Source: Polytrichum commune (Eukaryota; Streptophyta; Polytrichopsida; Polytrichales; Polytrichaceae). Taken from it: a stretch of 64,000 bases of DNA. The notes below the pieces were generated by a model that saw only the letters and a program-made list of their open reading frames with translations, made no database searches and was not told the origin of the DNA. This document shows, in pieces, positions 51,456 through 63,574 of this stretch. The position numbers and the translations under genes were made by a program. Every line of letters starts with the position of its first letter. Within the stretch, counting starts at the first letter, position 1. The DNA lies in contig OX485806.1 in the NCBI GenBank assembly GCA_950295325.1, forward strand, positions 18,972,001-19,036,000, given 5' to 3'.

Positions 51456-54400
51456 TATGGCGCGGCAATGGTTGAGGAAGTCAGAGATTGACAAGTGGCC
51501 ATGGAGGGGTGACCATATTCTTGAGTCGACTGTGGCAGGATGTAGGACAGCCACGGCGGCCGAATGGCTGGTGAAGATCTTCGTCCTGGTATTTGTAAAC
51601 ACTCTCTTCTTGCTTGCAGCTCTTCACCTGCTGCATTCAGGGATCGACCTCGACGGAGATGAAGATCCCAGGAGTTGCATTACCAGTGCAACTCCCATGA
51701 GTACTCGATCCAGCAATTTGCGTCGAGGTTACTTGTCTACGGAGGGCATGTCGGACTCCAGTGGCCTTACTGTGAAGGTAAACAAGTTGTGTTTTAGCCC
51801 AAATCATTCTCAACACATCTTGAACACACTGCATATATCACACTGCATTGATATGTTGTCAAGAGTCGACAATGATCAACTGACTCAGATTTACAATGAG
51901 GTTGGCGGTAACATCTTGCACAAGCCCAATTACACGACCTTGTGAAAGGATTGAGTCCGAACCAAGAAATTGAACACTCAAGGGCCGTTTACACTACAAA
52001 GGTGGTTGTAGTTGACCAGCACAATCAACCACAACTATGAATTTTTGTGGTTGTGGATGATGGTGGGGTTGGTCTCCTAAATCATTGCAGTTTATCAATG
52101 GTTTTAGGTTTTGGGTTCGAGAGGAAATTGAAGTGATTATTATCCTTGTTGGTGTTGGATTGTAGTGTTAAAATGGTTGTCTCCTCAACCGTCTTTCCAT
52201 ACCTTGATCTTGAAGCTCTTTAATGATGTCATGTACATGAACAACCACCCCAAATGTGGATAACCACACGGAATAGGGGGTGACATGGTAAGGGGTGGTT
52301 GTGGATGTAGTTAACAATTGTTAGCCCTTTTCCATGGAATCAGAATCAAAGAAAGTAAACCACAGTCACAACCACCCCTAAGGGCCACTTCACACACAAG
52401 CCACGAGATGTGACCATGAAATTGTGAGAGCCCAAAAGACAATGTCCAAAGGCTGTCCCAACACACCTCCAAATTCATGTAGCGTGGTCACAAATACTCA
52501 AGTGTAGTGTGAAGTCATAATGTAACCGGGCCCTTAACCAAATGCTATTTCAATGAATTTCTATTCATGTGGATCCTCACACATGATAAAATAGAATAAA
52601 TCAACGATTGTGAGCATTCAAAACGCCATGGTCTCCCACTTTTGTGTTAGGCCTACCTCCAAGAGGTGGTTTTTGAGAATAGTCCAAGTGACCATGAAAC
52701 TTGATCTATTCGATGCCATGTAAGAATCCATGTAGATTTTACATTGATCTTGCCATTCAAATACTCTGTTGGTCCCTCAGCCTAGTGTGAAGCGAACTTG
52801 GACCGGCTCCGCCTTTTCCATCAATGAGAGTGCCTGAAGTGTAATTGTCACGGGCTCTCAGTCTCGTGTGTGAAGTGGCCCTAAGTGTAAACGACCGTTC
52901 AGTACGTTCATAACATTGTTCAGATAGAGGGACTCGGGTACTCCCCTTCTAATTCTAGTTCCGCGTTATCTGCATTAATTGTTCATTCCGGGATCAGAAT
53001 GCGCTGATTCTCTTGGAAACGGATCAGCAGGTACAACTGTCTTGACAATGTTATGTTAACAAATGTCGTTTAGCAGACACAAGCAATCTATCAAAGAACT
53101 TCTTCTGACAAGAAAGATCAGTTTATCAATTGCACTCTCGTTTTTGGGATTTTCTCTTACTCTGGACGGCACAACTAGAGAAAGACTATAGCAGCATATA
53201 TAAGTGCTGGCTGGATTTTTGTGCAGAATACAATGTTATGTTAAGAATGTCTTGTTATGTATTAATAGTTTGCAGTTCCTATTTATTGAAGATACAAGAT
53301 GCTTCCGTCCACCCAAAACGGAGGAATTGTACTCCCATGTTCCTGAGAAGATGTATATTCGCTGAAGAGCTAGCTAACGTGGAGAGAGTAGACACAAACA
53401 AATTACTCAAAAACTTCTACCGACAAGAAAGATCAGTTCATCAATTGCACCTTTTTTTTTGGGTTGAAAAATTGTCTCTCTTAATCTGGACATAACCAGA
53501 GAAGAAATTCTGTGCTTGCTTACATCATCAGAAGTGATCGTTGAGGTTTTTTTTTTGTTGTGCCTGCAGAATACAAGCAACCTGATCAACATTCGTCACT
53601 TCGAGACACACGGAGTGGCAGTGCACCTGTTCATCAAGATGTCAGCCCACAGAGGAGGCCCCAACACATTCGTCGTCATAGGCCTGGAAGCCAAGAACCC
53701 CGCCGAGCTTTACTCCGATCCACCTTACGAGTGTGTGTGGATCCCTGCTGCAGCCACCACCACCACCACCACCAAAGCAGCAGCATCGATCAAGGGGCAC
53801 GCTCTCAAGATACTTCCCGACACAGGCAACGTCTACAGCCGTCTCTACAGCGCGGTCATAGTGAATTGCACATTCAGGCAGCCCGTGGGAGTCGACAAGC
53901 AGGGCGGCCAGCTGGTTCTGTATGCTAGCTATGGCGAAGCCTATTCCCGAAAGCCCGAACGAATTGTGGTGCTCACAGAAGTTGCAGGCGAGTACAAAGG
54001 CGTGGACGCTTACGAGTCTCAGAAGTTTGAGTATGAGTATGTCTATTGCGGCTCCCCCCTGTTTGGGAACCTCAGCCCGCAGAGGATCCGAGAGTGGCTG
54101 GCTTACCACATGCATTTCTTTGGGCCCAGGTCTTGCCTTTTCTCATATTGATATTTGTGCTGCTTTTGAAATTTTGTTGAATGTGTACTAATGCTGTATG
54201 TTGAGGAGAAAATGATATGGGCATCATCCACTCTCCTCTCGTTGGAAATCCAGTCCATAAACGGTCTGCGCACTTATGTACATTATAGGTTATAAATGAA
54301 ATTCCCTTTCTGTGGATAGAAAAACGCAAGAGAGTTGTTGGAAGTGCCGTCCACATGGATGAGTGACCGGTTATGGGACACTGATGTGTGTGTGTGTGAG

Positions 54401-57102
54401 AGAGAGTTCCTCTCACTCCTAAACCTTTTTATTTATTCATATGTAGATTGCACATCGCTCACCATAACCTATCTCGCTGCTGTGTCATGCCTTCATTGGA
54501 CACAAGTACGACAATTATACACCGTAGCAAATGACTCTCATGACATGGTGAGCATTAAGTTCAATATCATACATGTTTCGCCTTACTACGGGTTGTAGTA
54601 GGGTTTCTCCTACCTTGTCACTCCCGTGACTTTGTAGGTAGCATGAGGATGCCTTGCTACAACCCGTAGCAATGTTCCTCGCATACAATATGTAGTATGT
54701 AGATACTGGAACACCAATCACTTGTTTGTTTGTGCGGGATAGATACTCTACAGCTTAGATTCCTCATGATCTAGGATGTATAAGATCACTTAAGAACTAG
54801 ACTTGGTGTTTTAGATCACTTAGACTCTTTGGATTCCAACATATACTTGCGTTTGCATCGAAGGGGGAACCCAAATCATTGAGGTATGCAACCCATTACA
54901 TTATAACATTTTTCAGCTTCCTTGCTAGTGACTCTTTCCATTGTAGAAGCTTACAATGTCAGCATGTCGCAAGTCTATGCATTGTCATCCCCCAATGTAA
55001 GCTCAAAGACTAAGCAAGTAAAGGATTTCAAACTTATTAAACCGGAAATCATTGAAGCATAGTAAGGATATGTGCACATTTGTTCCTCACCATAAGAGTC
55101 GTGCTTGATAGTGCTTATGAAGAATGTTATGAATATGATAGCCGAGACTAGGAGCTCAACTATGGGTTATGGCCATATGCCTTCATGGGCCGCATGATCA
55201 GCGAGTTGGCACGAGTATAACCTATAGTTGAGATTCTTTTCTCGGTTATCATACTCATAATCAATGTGATGAGGAATCAAGCTAAGCAAGAAATCAAGTT
55301 TTCATGTCATTTTTTGGGTTCATACTATGCCAATCACAGGAAATATTCTCATGGATTATATCCACCCTCTTTATAGCCATTGTATAAATGCCACATCATC
55401 AAGATTCCTCCTCACACTGGTCATGTAAAACAACACACTTTGTGAATGAGTTCATTTTAGATAGTGTCATTTTTTACACAAGTGGCTCAAAAATGATGAA
55501 ATCCAACAGGTCGCACTTTTTTATGTACGATGCGGGTGGGGTGCATGCGGATGTGCGCTGTGTGCTCGACCCATGGATCGAGGCAGGGAGGGTTACATTG
55601 GACGACATTCGAGAGCAGGAGATGTTTGATGGGTATTACCATAACCAATTCATGGTGGTGAACGATTGCTTCCACCGAGCTCGGCAGTTGTCGCGGTGGC
55701 TATTTTTCTTCGATGTGGATGAGTACATGTGGATTCCACCCACTGGGATGTCATTGCCATCAATTCTTGCAGGGTATGAGAATCAAACCCAGATCATCAT
55801 CTGGCAGAAGCCCATGTCCCGGAACTTGTGTGCTGAGCAGGGGAATGTGGCAAACGACACCAATCTTGCAAGGTTTGTAATGTTTGCATCCTTTCTTCCC
55901 CATTCTTCAAGTTTGTTGCAAAATCTTGCTATTTCAAGGTATTGTCAATGTGATACTTATGGAGTTTTTCAAAAGCAAAGAAATTAACTTCCTATTGGTC
56001 ATCGCTTGATTCATTTCAACATGTGATTCACCACAAGGTGGAAGCATCACTTGAGGTGAACATAAATTAATATGTGCGTAGTTAGCTGTAGCAAGTAGGG
56101 AATTTGACTTCCAAGGAGGTTGGTCACTGCAACACTCGGATGCTTTAGAAATGGAACATGGTTGGTTGTGTGCACACATATGAGAGAGCAACCTATTTCA
56201 AACGGACTTCTCCTTTGAACTTGTGCAACCTCAAGTTTGCACTTGAGATTAGTGATAGGGACTAGTTTATTTTTTTCATGACGTGGATCCTTTGGTTATT
56301 TTTCTTTTCTTTCCATTTGCTAACTCTTTTCGCTTGGGAGAGGGGTACTAGTGCTAGTGAATCAAGTTTCAATAAGGGAAGGGACCCTACAAATCAAGAT
56401 CTTGAACTGTTATGGACATGGCTTGAGAGATTAAACCATGTCAATAACTTAGTAACTATCGACTCAAGGATATGAAAATAACTTTACTTAGCTGTATAAT
56501 TCAGTTCTCTATCTATAATTGTGATGACACAAAGGTGGCATGGCAAGGGTGGGAGGAATCACCAAATGCAGAGTTGAATATGGATCTCCCCTCTCCTTCC
56601 CCCAACAATCAACATTACATTCCTGGACTCACAGAGATGTGGGAACATTTTGAGTAATGTTATAAAAAAGGAATGGATTGAGATAATCACCAGGTTTAGT
56701 TGGTGAATGCGCAATTCCCAAACCCTTTTCTCCAATTTGGTGTTTTGCAGGAAATGGGCGCTTGAGAAACTTGTGTTCCGCAACATTCGTGAACGCAAAA
56801 GCTACGACTGCAAGTATGCCATCCAACCCCGGAAGGCCATGGCCACAGGAATCCACCGGTCAGGTCACCTCATTGGTAGCAACGCTACCATGTATGCTGA
56901 CCCATTGAGCTATTACCACTACCACAACACCATCAATAAAAGAGAAGAAGTTTGCCAGGAATTCATTGACCCAAGCACCGTATACATGAACCCTAGGAAC
57001 AAAGACGACAAGTTTGTGTATGATGATGGGATGGTGGTCCTTGTGGAGCATATTAAGGAGTTTGAGATGGACACCGTTGGCCCACAACCATTCATAATTT
57101 GA
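51433..57102 (+). CDS. GALS: GT92 glycosyltransferase, galactan beta-1,4-galactosyltransferase (GALS) type, four exons, 539 aa
   Basis: GALS enzymes extend pectic beta-1,4-galactan side chains in the Golgi lumen using UDP-galactose. Exons: 51433-51777, 53570-54129, 55510-55872 and 56751-57102. All introns are GT-AG and the sum is 1620 nt with TGA. The start is the first ATG after an in-frame TGA at 51418-51420. The N-terminal part has one hydrophobic segment (residues about 46-67), as in a type II Golgi membrane protein. Family landmarks follow: RGGPNTF near the end of the stem region, EYVYCGSPLFGN and MREW-like IREWLAYH before intron 2, then DAGGVHADVR (309-318), IREQEMFDGYYHNQF (335-349), the DxD-containing FFFDVDEY (367-374; metal-binding DVD 370-372), KYAIQPRKAMATGIH (444-458) and YYHYHNT (477-483). 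Length and motif order match plant GALS proteins. The first exon is poorly conserved in the family, so the exact start and stem are less sure. The stem also contains a Thr/His-encoding (ACC)n run at 53754-53773. Confidence 0.92.
51982..52896. mobile_element. TIR element in GT92 intron 1, split by a nested MITE
   Basis: The left end GGGCCGTTTACACTACAAAG and continuing GTGGTTGTAG is inverted at the right as CACAACCACCCC-TAA-GTGTAAACGACC once the nested 500-bp element is removed. The remaining body is about 415 bp, rich in GGTTGTGG motifs. Target duplication is not clear. Confidence 0.65.
52382..52881 (+). mobile_element. Tourist-like (PIF/Harbinger) MITE, 500 bp, nested in the preceding element
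   Basis: Flanked by TAA on both sides (52379-52381, 52882-52884). TIRs are GGGCCACTTCACACAC and GTGTGTGAAGTGGCCC, perfectly inverted over 16 bp. Same family as 9124-10266 and 2105-2420. Non-coding. Confidence 0.88.
53078..53580 (+). repeat. Duplication including the 3' splice site of GT92 intron 1
   Basis: AACTTCTTCTGACAAGAAAG, ATCAGTTTATCAATTGCAC and TTTTGTGCAGAATACAA at about 53098-53235 recur as AACTTCTACCGACAAGAAAG, ATCAGTTCATCAATTGCACC and TGCCTGCAGAATACAAG at about 53411-53579. The second copy is the acceptor used in the gene model (exon 2 from 53570); the first is a decoy. Confidence 0.75.
54583..54673 (+). other. Stem-loop in GT92 intron 2
   Basis: TTACTACGGGTTGTAGTAGG pairs with CCTTGCTACAACCCGTAGCA (18 of 21), and an inner CTACC...GGTAG extends the stem. 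Confidence 0.55.
55126..55260 (+). other. Second, longer stem-loop in GT92 intron 2
   Basis: Arms 55126-55170 and 55217-55260: GAATATGATAGCCGAGA and CTCAACTATGGGTTAT pair with ATAACCTATAGTTGAG and TCTCGGTTATCATACTC at about 80%, with a loop of about 46 bases. Confidence 0.55.
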
Positions 57103-58391
57103 TGTGAAATTAAGCCACCCATACCTTTTGTTGTGGTTGTGGAATTGCGTGCTCTCATTTGTAGCCTAATAGATAGTTCTTTTTCCCTGAGGAGTCCAAC
57201 AAATGAGGTTGACTGAACCAGAAGACAAATTACAATTCAAACATCCAAAATGCTGTAGAAAAACCAACAAGAATGTTGCAGCATTGACAGTGGGGTAGGG
57301 AGGGTGGGTACTACCCTTGAATCAACCCTTAACCCTAATTCCTACACCGTAAACCATACACTTTACTTTAGCATACCTCATAGATTGCCTACCTGATCTG
57401 GTTAGTTCGTGCGCTCATTGGTCTAGAAGGGTTGAAACTAAGTTGGACTATGTGCAATAGAGTGCATGAGGCCCATTAGGCACTCCTCCCCCGCCGACAC
57501 ATGAATGTGTTTTGAGAAGTTTACTTTTGGTTTTTAAAAAAAATCAAATTTCTGGCAACTGTTGATTAAGGAAACAAATGTGGGTTGCTGTGGACCAATT
57601 TTAAGAAGTCTGACCTCCCACTGCCTATGTGCACCGGTATGATGAAACGTGGTGTGCCTTGTTGTTGACACTTGTTTTAATAAGAGGCCTGTGTGGTTGC
57701 TTGATCATAACAACAGAAAGAGATGTGCAGGGGCACCCATCCTGATAATTCAAGATTTTGATTGGTTGACTCTCACATTCCAACTCTCACATGACATACT
57801 CATGGAGTCTCTGTAGCCCTACACGCTTGCATCAATCAATCTGCTTTACAATTTTGAAATCAAGTGTTTGATTTGAAGATTGTAATATTGGACTTGTGTG
57901 ATGTTTTCTTGCAAGAAAACATCTTCTCTTTGAGATTTCTAGAAAGTGATACATTGCCCCAAGTTTGGTACTCTTTCCAAGTATTCTAAGATCTTCAGAG
58001 TTCCCATACACAATGTAAGTTAAGTAACCGCTCATATGTCACGAATTTGCTTTGTGTTTTCTGATTCCTGTCGCAGATGGTGAATGTCAGTGACATGCAA
58101 GTTCTCATACTTGAAAATTCCAAAATAATAGACCTTCTGATGAAGGAGCGGAGTGTTCTACAACATCTTTGATTGGCTGAGAAAATGTAGGTGTAGTGTT
58201 ATGTGCCAAACTCAAGACTTACAAAAATGTGTATCCAGTTCAATTTGATATGAACAGTTTACATCGTAAATGAAAACACCACAACATAAAAGAAGATGTG
58301 TGCCCAAAAAGTTCATTTGGCTCCTCCACGTGTCCCAGAGTCTTTCAGATAATATTTGTAAAGTGGAAGAGGGGATTGTTCTTCTAAAGAC
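57103..58391. other. GT92 3' flank and spacer
   Basis: Probably begins with the 3' untranslated region. No gene or clear repeat is seen beyond it. Confidence 0.35.
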
Positions 58392-61340
58392 ATGGCCACT
58401 TGGCTATCTGCATATGAGGATGAGCTAGACATTGTCGGGGAGGCTACTATGGATGACAATGCAAAGGAAGATCATTTGGGGGTCCTTCGCGTTCCGTACC
58501 GTTCTGCCCCATTGTTGAATGTACGGGGCTTTCAAGAGCTTCTTGGGTGAATTTGGAGGTGGTACTTGTTAATGATAATGGAGTTGTTGTGGCGGAGGGT
58601 ATTTGTCGTAACACCCATTTACAAAATTGCATTGATGAAAACCTGTTTGGCACCGAGGACATTGAAGTTGTCATATTGGAGTCACTTATTTATTTTGAGG
58701 TAAATCCCACTCATAGGTTCTCCCTCCGTAGGTCGCCATTGACAAATGTCACAATTGAGGGAGTTAGCTTGTGTGAACATGAGTGACGACACATGCAAAT
58801 CTAAAATGAGCTCTAAAGAAACATGTGGCGACGCAAAGGTCTACAAAAGCACGAGACATTGGCACATGCTACTCCGTGTACAAACGAGTGTAAATGTCAA
58901 AGGTTGCTCAGTGAAGAATCCATTAAAGAAGTTGCCAAAAAAGATTGTTGTGTGTATCGTTGTTGCCAATTGTTCCCAAGGGAAAACAGAAGGCTATCTG
59001 CGAAGAAATATAGTTTGGAGATTTCCGTCTAGAATCCACCAAAAATCTGATATCCATAGGGCGATATATGTGATGGGGTGGGTCGCAAGGTCATTACCCT
59101 TGAAAATATAGACGTGTGTTGTACGACATGGTAGATCATTTAGGGTGTGTTGAAAGAATTTTTTTATAGACAAGCTGCTTATGCCAAGGAAGGCCGCCGG
59201 TCCCTTAACCATGGGAACGTGGGTTTGAGAAACCTAGGAAAACAACAAGGCAAACAACTGTCATTATGTGGACCATCATTATTTCGATCCACTTGCAAAA
59301 AAATTGTCACGGAGCTCAAAACTCAAGCGCGGAGCTCAAAACTCCAACACAACTCCAACATGAAAAAATTTCATGTTAAAGACCACATGTCAAAGGCATC
59401 CCCCTTCCTACTAGTGATGTTCTTCTCACATGCACAAAATGGAAAAACATATTGTTGGACGTAAATATAGTTGTCGAGAAGGCCGGTTTGGAGCCAATTT
59501 TGTTGTCAAAATTGAGTGCAATCAAGAAAACAAACTTTAGCAAATACATTACAAAAAGATGAGGCGATAAATTTGCCCGATGTTCCAAATGTGAGAAATC
59601 AAAGCGCCTTCTTGATGCATATATGATAGGGACTGAATTCTAATATGTAGCACATCAATTGAACTATTTCAAGCATGTGAACATGCAAGAGGCACACCGT
59701 AATGAATACTACACAAATAGAGCTTTGTCCATCTCCATGCCCTTGGAGGTCTTTATGGTCATCAATGACAAAATGGACCATGCCAAAACAACCTCACCAT
59801 GTTTTGCAAATCGAATAAAAGCCAAGGATGGACTTTTTAAGCTACATGTATTGGTTACAGGTGAATTTGGAAACAATTTCATCACATTCATCACATAAAC
59901 GCAACTTTGAGTTTGTAGGGTTGTATTTGGGAACATAGATATACACAATATGGATTAGTTATAAATGAATATTAATCCTTAAGGTGACATTGCATGAATG
60001 ATTGCACATGGACACAATGGTGTCAAGTTTGTTCATTATGCTTTCGATTTGTATCCGGTGGATTCAACCACATGATAGGGTCATTTGCAAGGCTTTTACG
60101 TGATTGAGAGAACCGCCGTTTTATTCTTCAATATTATTATTTGAAAATACGGGGTCAACACCTCTATTCAAAGGGGTGTTGGATGAAAAAGATGTATGCC
60201 TGCATTTGTTGTCGGAGCCATCTAGTGAACTTGTAATTGCCATGAAATTGTCCCCCCCCACTATGTGTGTCCAATTATACAATTGTGCAAAAGACAATAA
60301 AAGTAAATATGTTTTTGCAAATTAGTCGTTGTTGGTTGCGAAAGGTATTTTCAAAGAGGTGTTTGTGTCCTTGTTTTTGGTAGGCCACACACACAATGAT
60401 ATTGATGCATCTTTTGGGCGGTGGAGCATGAAGTTGCAAGAGGAGGATTTTCCAACAATCCCATTATTGATGAAATCATACATGAATTTGGAGAACGTTC
60501 TCTTCATCCCCCATATGCGAGGAGGTGTCAGACTTCAAGGCATTTATAGAACCGTATATTTGAAGTGGAACTCACCAATTGATCGGGCATACGAAGATAC
60601 AACAATTCTGGTTCTACATGCGTGACAATGGTGTCTCTGCCATACAATACAAGTTGTTGTGCGTGACACAAGACTGGAGCCTACCGGAGGGTCTCTTTGT
60701 ATGACACGTTGATGCGGATGGAAAGACGATGTTACCGGATGGGGAGCCTAAGCCTTGCAAACCAATACCCATGAGAATTTTTGAGGATATTATAAAATAC
60801 ATATCAGGCTTCATACAATATTGAGAGAGTTTGAGAGTTGGATACAATATTGGACACGTGTTTGTGCCACCTTGGCAGGAAGTTCGTGAGGAGTTTGATG
60901 TTGATGACCATTACGTTGAGCCTGCTAGTAACTGTCCTCCACCATCTTTTTGTATTAGAATGAATTATCATAAAGATTATATGCTCATTTTGCATCCGGG
61001 AGATGAGACATATATAAAGCTAGTGTGGGTGGCAAAAACTTTGTCCAAACCAAATTTTGCAACCTCTAGCCCTCATTTTCAGTAGATTCAGGAATGAAGA
61101 TGTGATTTCGCATTACACATGCTGGGATACAAACCATAACTTTTGGTGGAAGGTGGATTTTGAGTATGCTCCATGTTGGATAGATACAAATTCCATATTC
61201 ATAGCATAGAAACCATGGAAAAGTCATAGTGAATAAGTGTCCAATCCTCAAAAATACATAACTTTTGCAAATGATAACCTTGCTCGGATCGCACAAGAAG
61301 CAAGCCACATTGAATGAGAAGTTGGTAGAATTGTGTCATC
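58392..61340 (+). pseudogene. DUF7869-type transposon-related protein gene, decayed
   Basis: Joining frames across stops and frameshifts gives an ordered series typical of large uncharacterised proteins carrying DUF7869. There is an N-terminal acidic frame from ATG 58392 to TGA 58548-58550, and a continuing frame 58547-58786. A Cys-rich segment follows (CTNECKCQ ... KKDCCVYRCCQLFPREN, 58823-59010). Then come FYRQAAYAKEGRRS and HGNVGL (59150-59230), NDKMDHAKTTSPCFANR (59760-59820), VQLYNCAKDNKSKYVF (60269-60318, then a TAG), the signature VGHTHNDIDASFGRWSMKL (60380-60440), IPLLMKSYM and, after another shift, PPWQEVREEFDVDDHYVEP (60870-60930). A final readable piece is at about 61085-61310. The function of this family is unknown; its copy number in some genomes suggests a mobile origin. 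No intact frame remains. No element ends were found. Confidence 0.65.
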
Positions 61341-62153
61341 ATGATTATAATTTCAAATGTTATTGTAGTAGACACATATTAGTCATATATGTGCTCCTTA
61401 AAACAAGGGTAGAGTTTGGGTTGAACTTAGGAAACCTATATAATCTGGGGTTGGATGAATATCCATATAGAATATTTCACAACAAATATGAACTTTATTT
61501 TATTATTATGTTTGGGCCTAAATTGCAGGGTTAAATAAATATGCATTTATTACATGATGCTTTGTAGGTCATAGTGTCTATATTTTATTGACCATGCTAA
61601 TAATAGCCAACATTCTATATGATTGTTTGGATTAAGTTGGTTTCAAGTGCTCTACTCCATATATTTTCCTTGGTAAAGTTGGTTTCAAGTGCTCTACCCA
61701 ATGTGCTTATGTTGGCCAACCATTGATTTTGGGATACTAGGACTGATAATATATTTAAGATTCTTGATAATATAGTTTCGAGCGACTTCATGTTGTTGTG
61801 GCCCATAATTAATTTGAGACAAGAGAAAGTCTCCAATTAACAAATATAGTGTTCAAACTTGAAACTTGAAACCTATTGATTACTGATCGTGATACATAAC
61901 TCCAACAAGTCGTGCAGGAAATGGGTTATGTGTGCAACTAGATCGTGTGCATGCTCTAAGACTTGATTCCCAGCATTCTAATTTGGGGGTCCCAGCATTT
62001 AATTTGTCAGTTCAAGTCTGTGCATGTGCCCATGCTGGTCCTTGTATGTTAATATTTATGACTGCCATTTGTGTGGTAATTTCATCGGTAACTTAAGTGC
62101 TGATCAACATCAAAATGAGAAAGCCGGCAATTAATCCCCGAGAGACACATAAA
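61341..62153. other. Intergenic, nothing recognised
   Basis: Contains a roughly 30-bp near-repeat (GTTGGTTTCAAGTGCTCTAC at about 61635 and 61680) and no supported gene. Confidence 0.3.
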
Positions 62154-62155
62154 TA

Positions 62156-63323
62156 CACCCTAACCTTGATAATGTCACACCCTCCGTTTCACCAAAAAGT
62201 GTGATATAAACAAGGTGTGACATACTTGATAATGTCACACCCTCCGTTTCACCAAAAAGTGTGATATAAACAAGGTGTGACATACTTGATAATGTCACAT
62301 TTTGTGCATAATGTGATATTATCAAAAAATATGTAGAAAATCAAAATATAATTACAATTTTTTAAAAATAACAAATACGAGACTTCAATGTTTTTGAATG
62401 TAAAATTTAATTCAAAATTATGAATAACAACAAGAGCACATCATAATGTGTCATTGAGATCAGGTAAAGACCTCTCACTAGAGACAAAGAAGCTTCTAAT
62501 GTCACATTGTTTTGTTGATGTTAGATGTGCAACACCAATTCTAATGAGTTTGTCATGGATTTTTTCCATTTCTAACAACTCATGAGTGCTGAAAATCTGA
62601 GAACCTTGGCTAGCCATAAAATTCAAAACATCTTTAGCATATTTTTGTGCATCACTGCTATCAACAATCAATGGGTCCACTTCCATGGAATCAAGAACCT
62701 GTTCGCCATCTTGCACTAATTGCACAAGCTCCTCAGTAGAAAATTCCACCTCAAAATCATCTTCACCTTCCATGTTTATGTACTCCAAAGGACAAAGCTT
62801 TTCTACAGGCTTGCCTTCGACATCCAAACCCAAATTTAATGCGGTGATGAGTCTACCCAATTCCAAAGTTGCTTCCTCCATTTTGGACTTCATACGTTCA
62901 TCAAGATCGTTTATATTTGCATTCCACTCTGCAGGCAATATGGCGGACTTTCTCCAACAATTTCTAATGGTTTGATCATCTAATTTGAAATTACACAAGG
63001 CATCCCACTATGCTGAAAGCATTGAATGAGAGCTCATTCAATGACCCCCAATATGCTTTGCTTTAGCCCATGCTCACCCATGAACAATAATATCAAACCC
63101 ATGCCCACCCATTATAATATCGAACCCATGCCCACCCATACAATCCATCCATACTTGATATTATCACATTTACACTACGGATTTTGAAAAAAAATAGTGA
63201 CATTATCAAGGGTGATAGGGATAATAACGAGGGAGTTTTACACTATGAAAATCGGTTTCAAACTTTTAGGTGACAATATCAAGGTGTTCTATTAACAAGG
63301 GTGACATTATCAAGGTTAGACTG
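62156..63323 (-). mobile_element. pogo/Tigger-like element, copy 4
   Basis: TA-flanked (62154-62155, 63324-63325). TIRs CACCCTAACCTTGATAATGT and the inverse ending GGTTAGACTG. Its interior equals copy 2 minus the 32148-32433 interval, with the junction in short AATT homology. One end carries a perfect 60-bp tandem duplication (62221-62280 repeats 62161-62220 apart from the first few bases), enlarging the subterminal motif array. Confidence 0.9.
62441..62998 (-). pseudogene. pogo/Tigger-like transposase tail, uninterrupted frame
   Basis: 185 codons are open from the deletion junction to the natural stop, encoding only the post-catalytic region: LDDQTIRNCWRKSAILPAEW, an acidic middle, and QCDIRSFF near the end. 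Relative to copy 2 it lacks the in-frame SDDESKVVKL segment (DSSDAQKY instead of DSSDDESK...DAQKY). No ATG lies at the beginning; translation would need an upstream or alternative start. Confidence 0.75.
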
Positions 63324-63325
63324 TA

Positions 63326-63574
63326 GCACAACCTGCTGCAAACTTGAATGGCTGATTGCAACCATTTAAGTTAGCGGTGACATATTGCATCAATCTTTCT
63401 GTCAGTCAATAGAACAGCCTTCAATGAGACCTCATTCATTAGTCTGGTCATATATTCCTGGTCAATAGTGCTTGATTATGGTATGAGCATTGAGGAGTTT
63501 TCTCAATTTCATGGTACATTAACGTCAAGAAAAAGTCTGCAAAGACAAACATTGCAGAAGTACTAGATCTTCAG
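63326..63574. other. Intergenic, nothing recognised
   Basis: Unique sequence following the transposon. Confidence 0.3.

Noticed and set aside
52100-52130. GGGTTCGAG phrase resembling a tRNA T-arm
   Set aside because: No matching anticodon, D-arm or acceptor stem around it; lies inside a TIR element.
62161-62290. Regular 60-bp repeat resembling a CRISPR-like array
   Set aside because: Only two units with no variable spacers, inside a transposon end in a plant genome.
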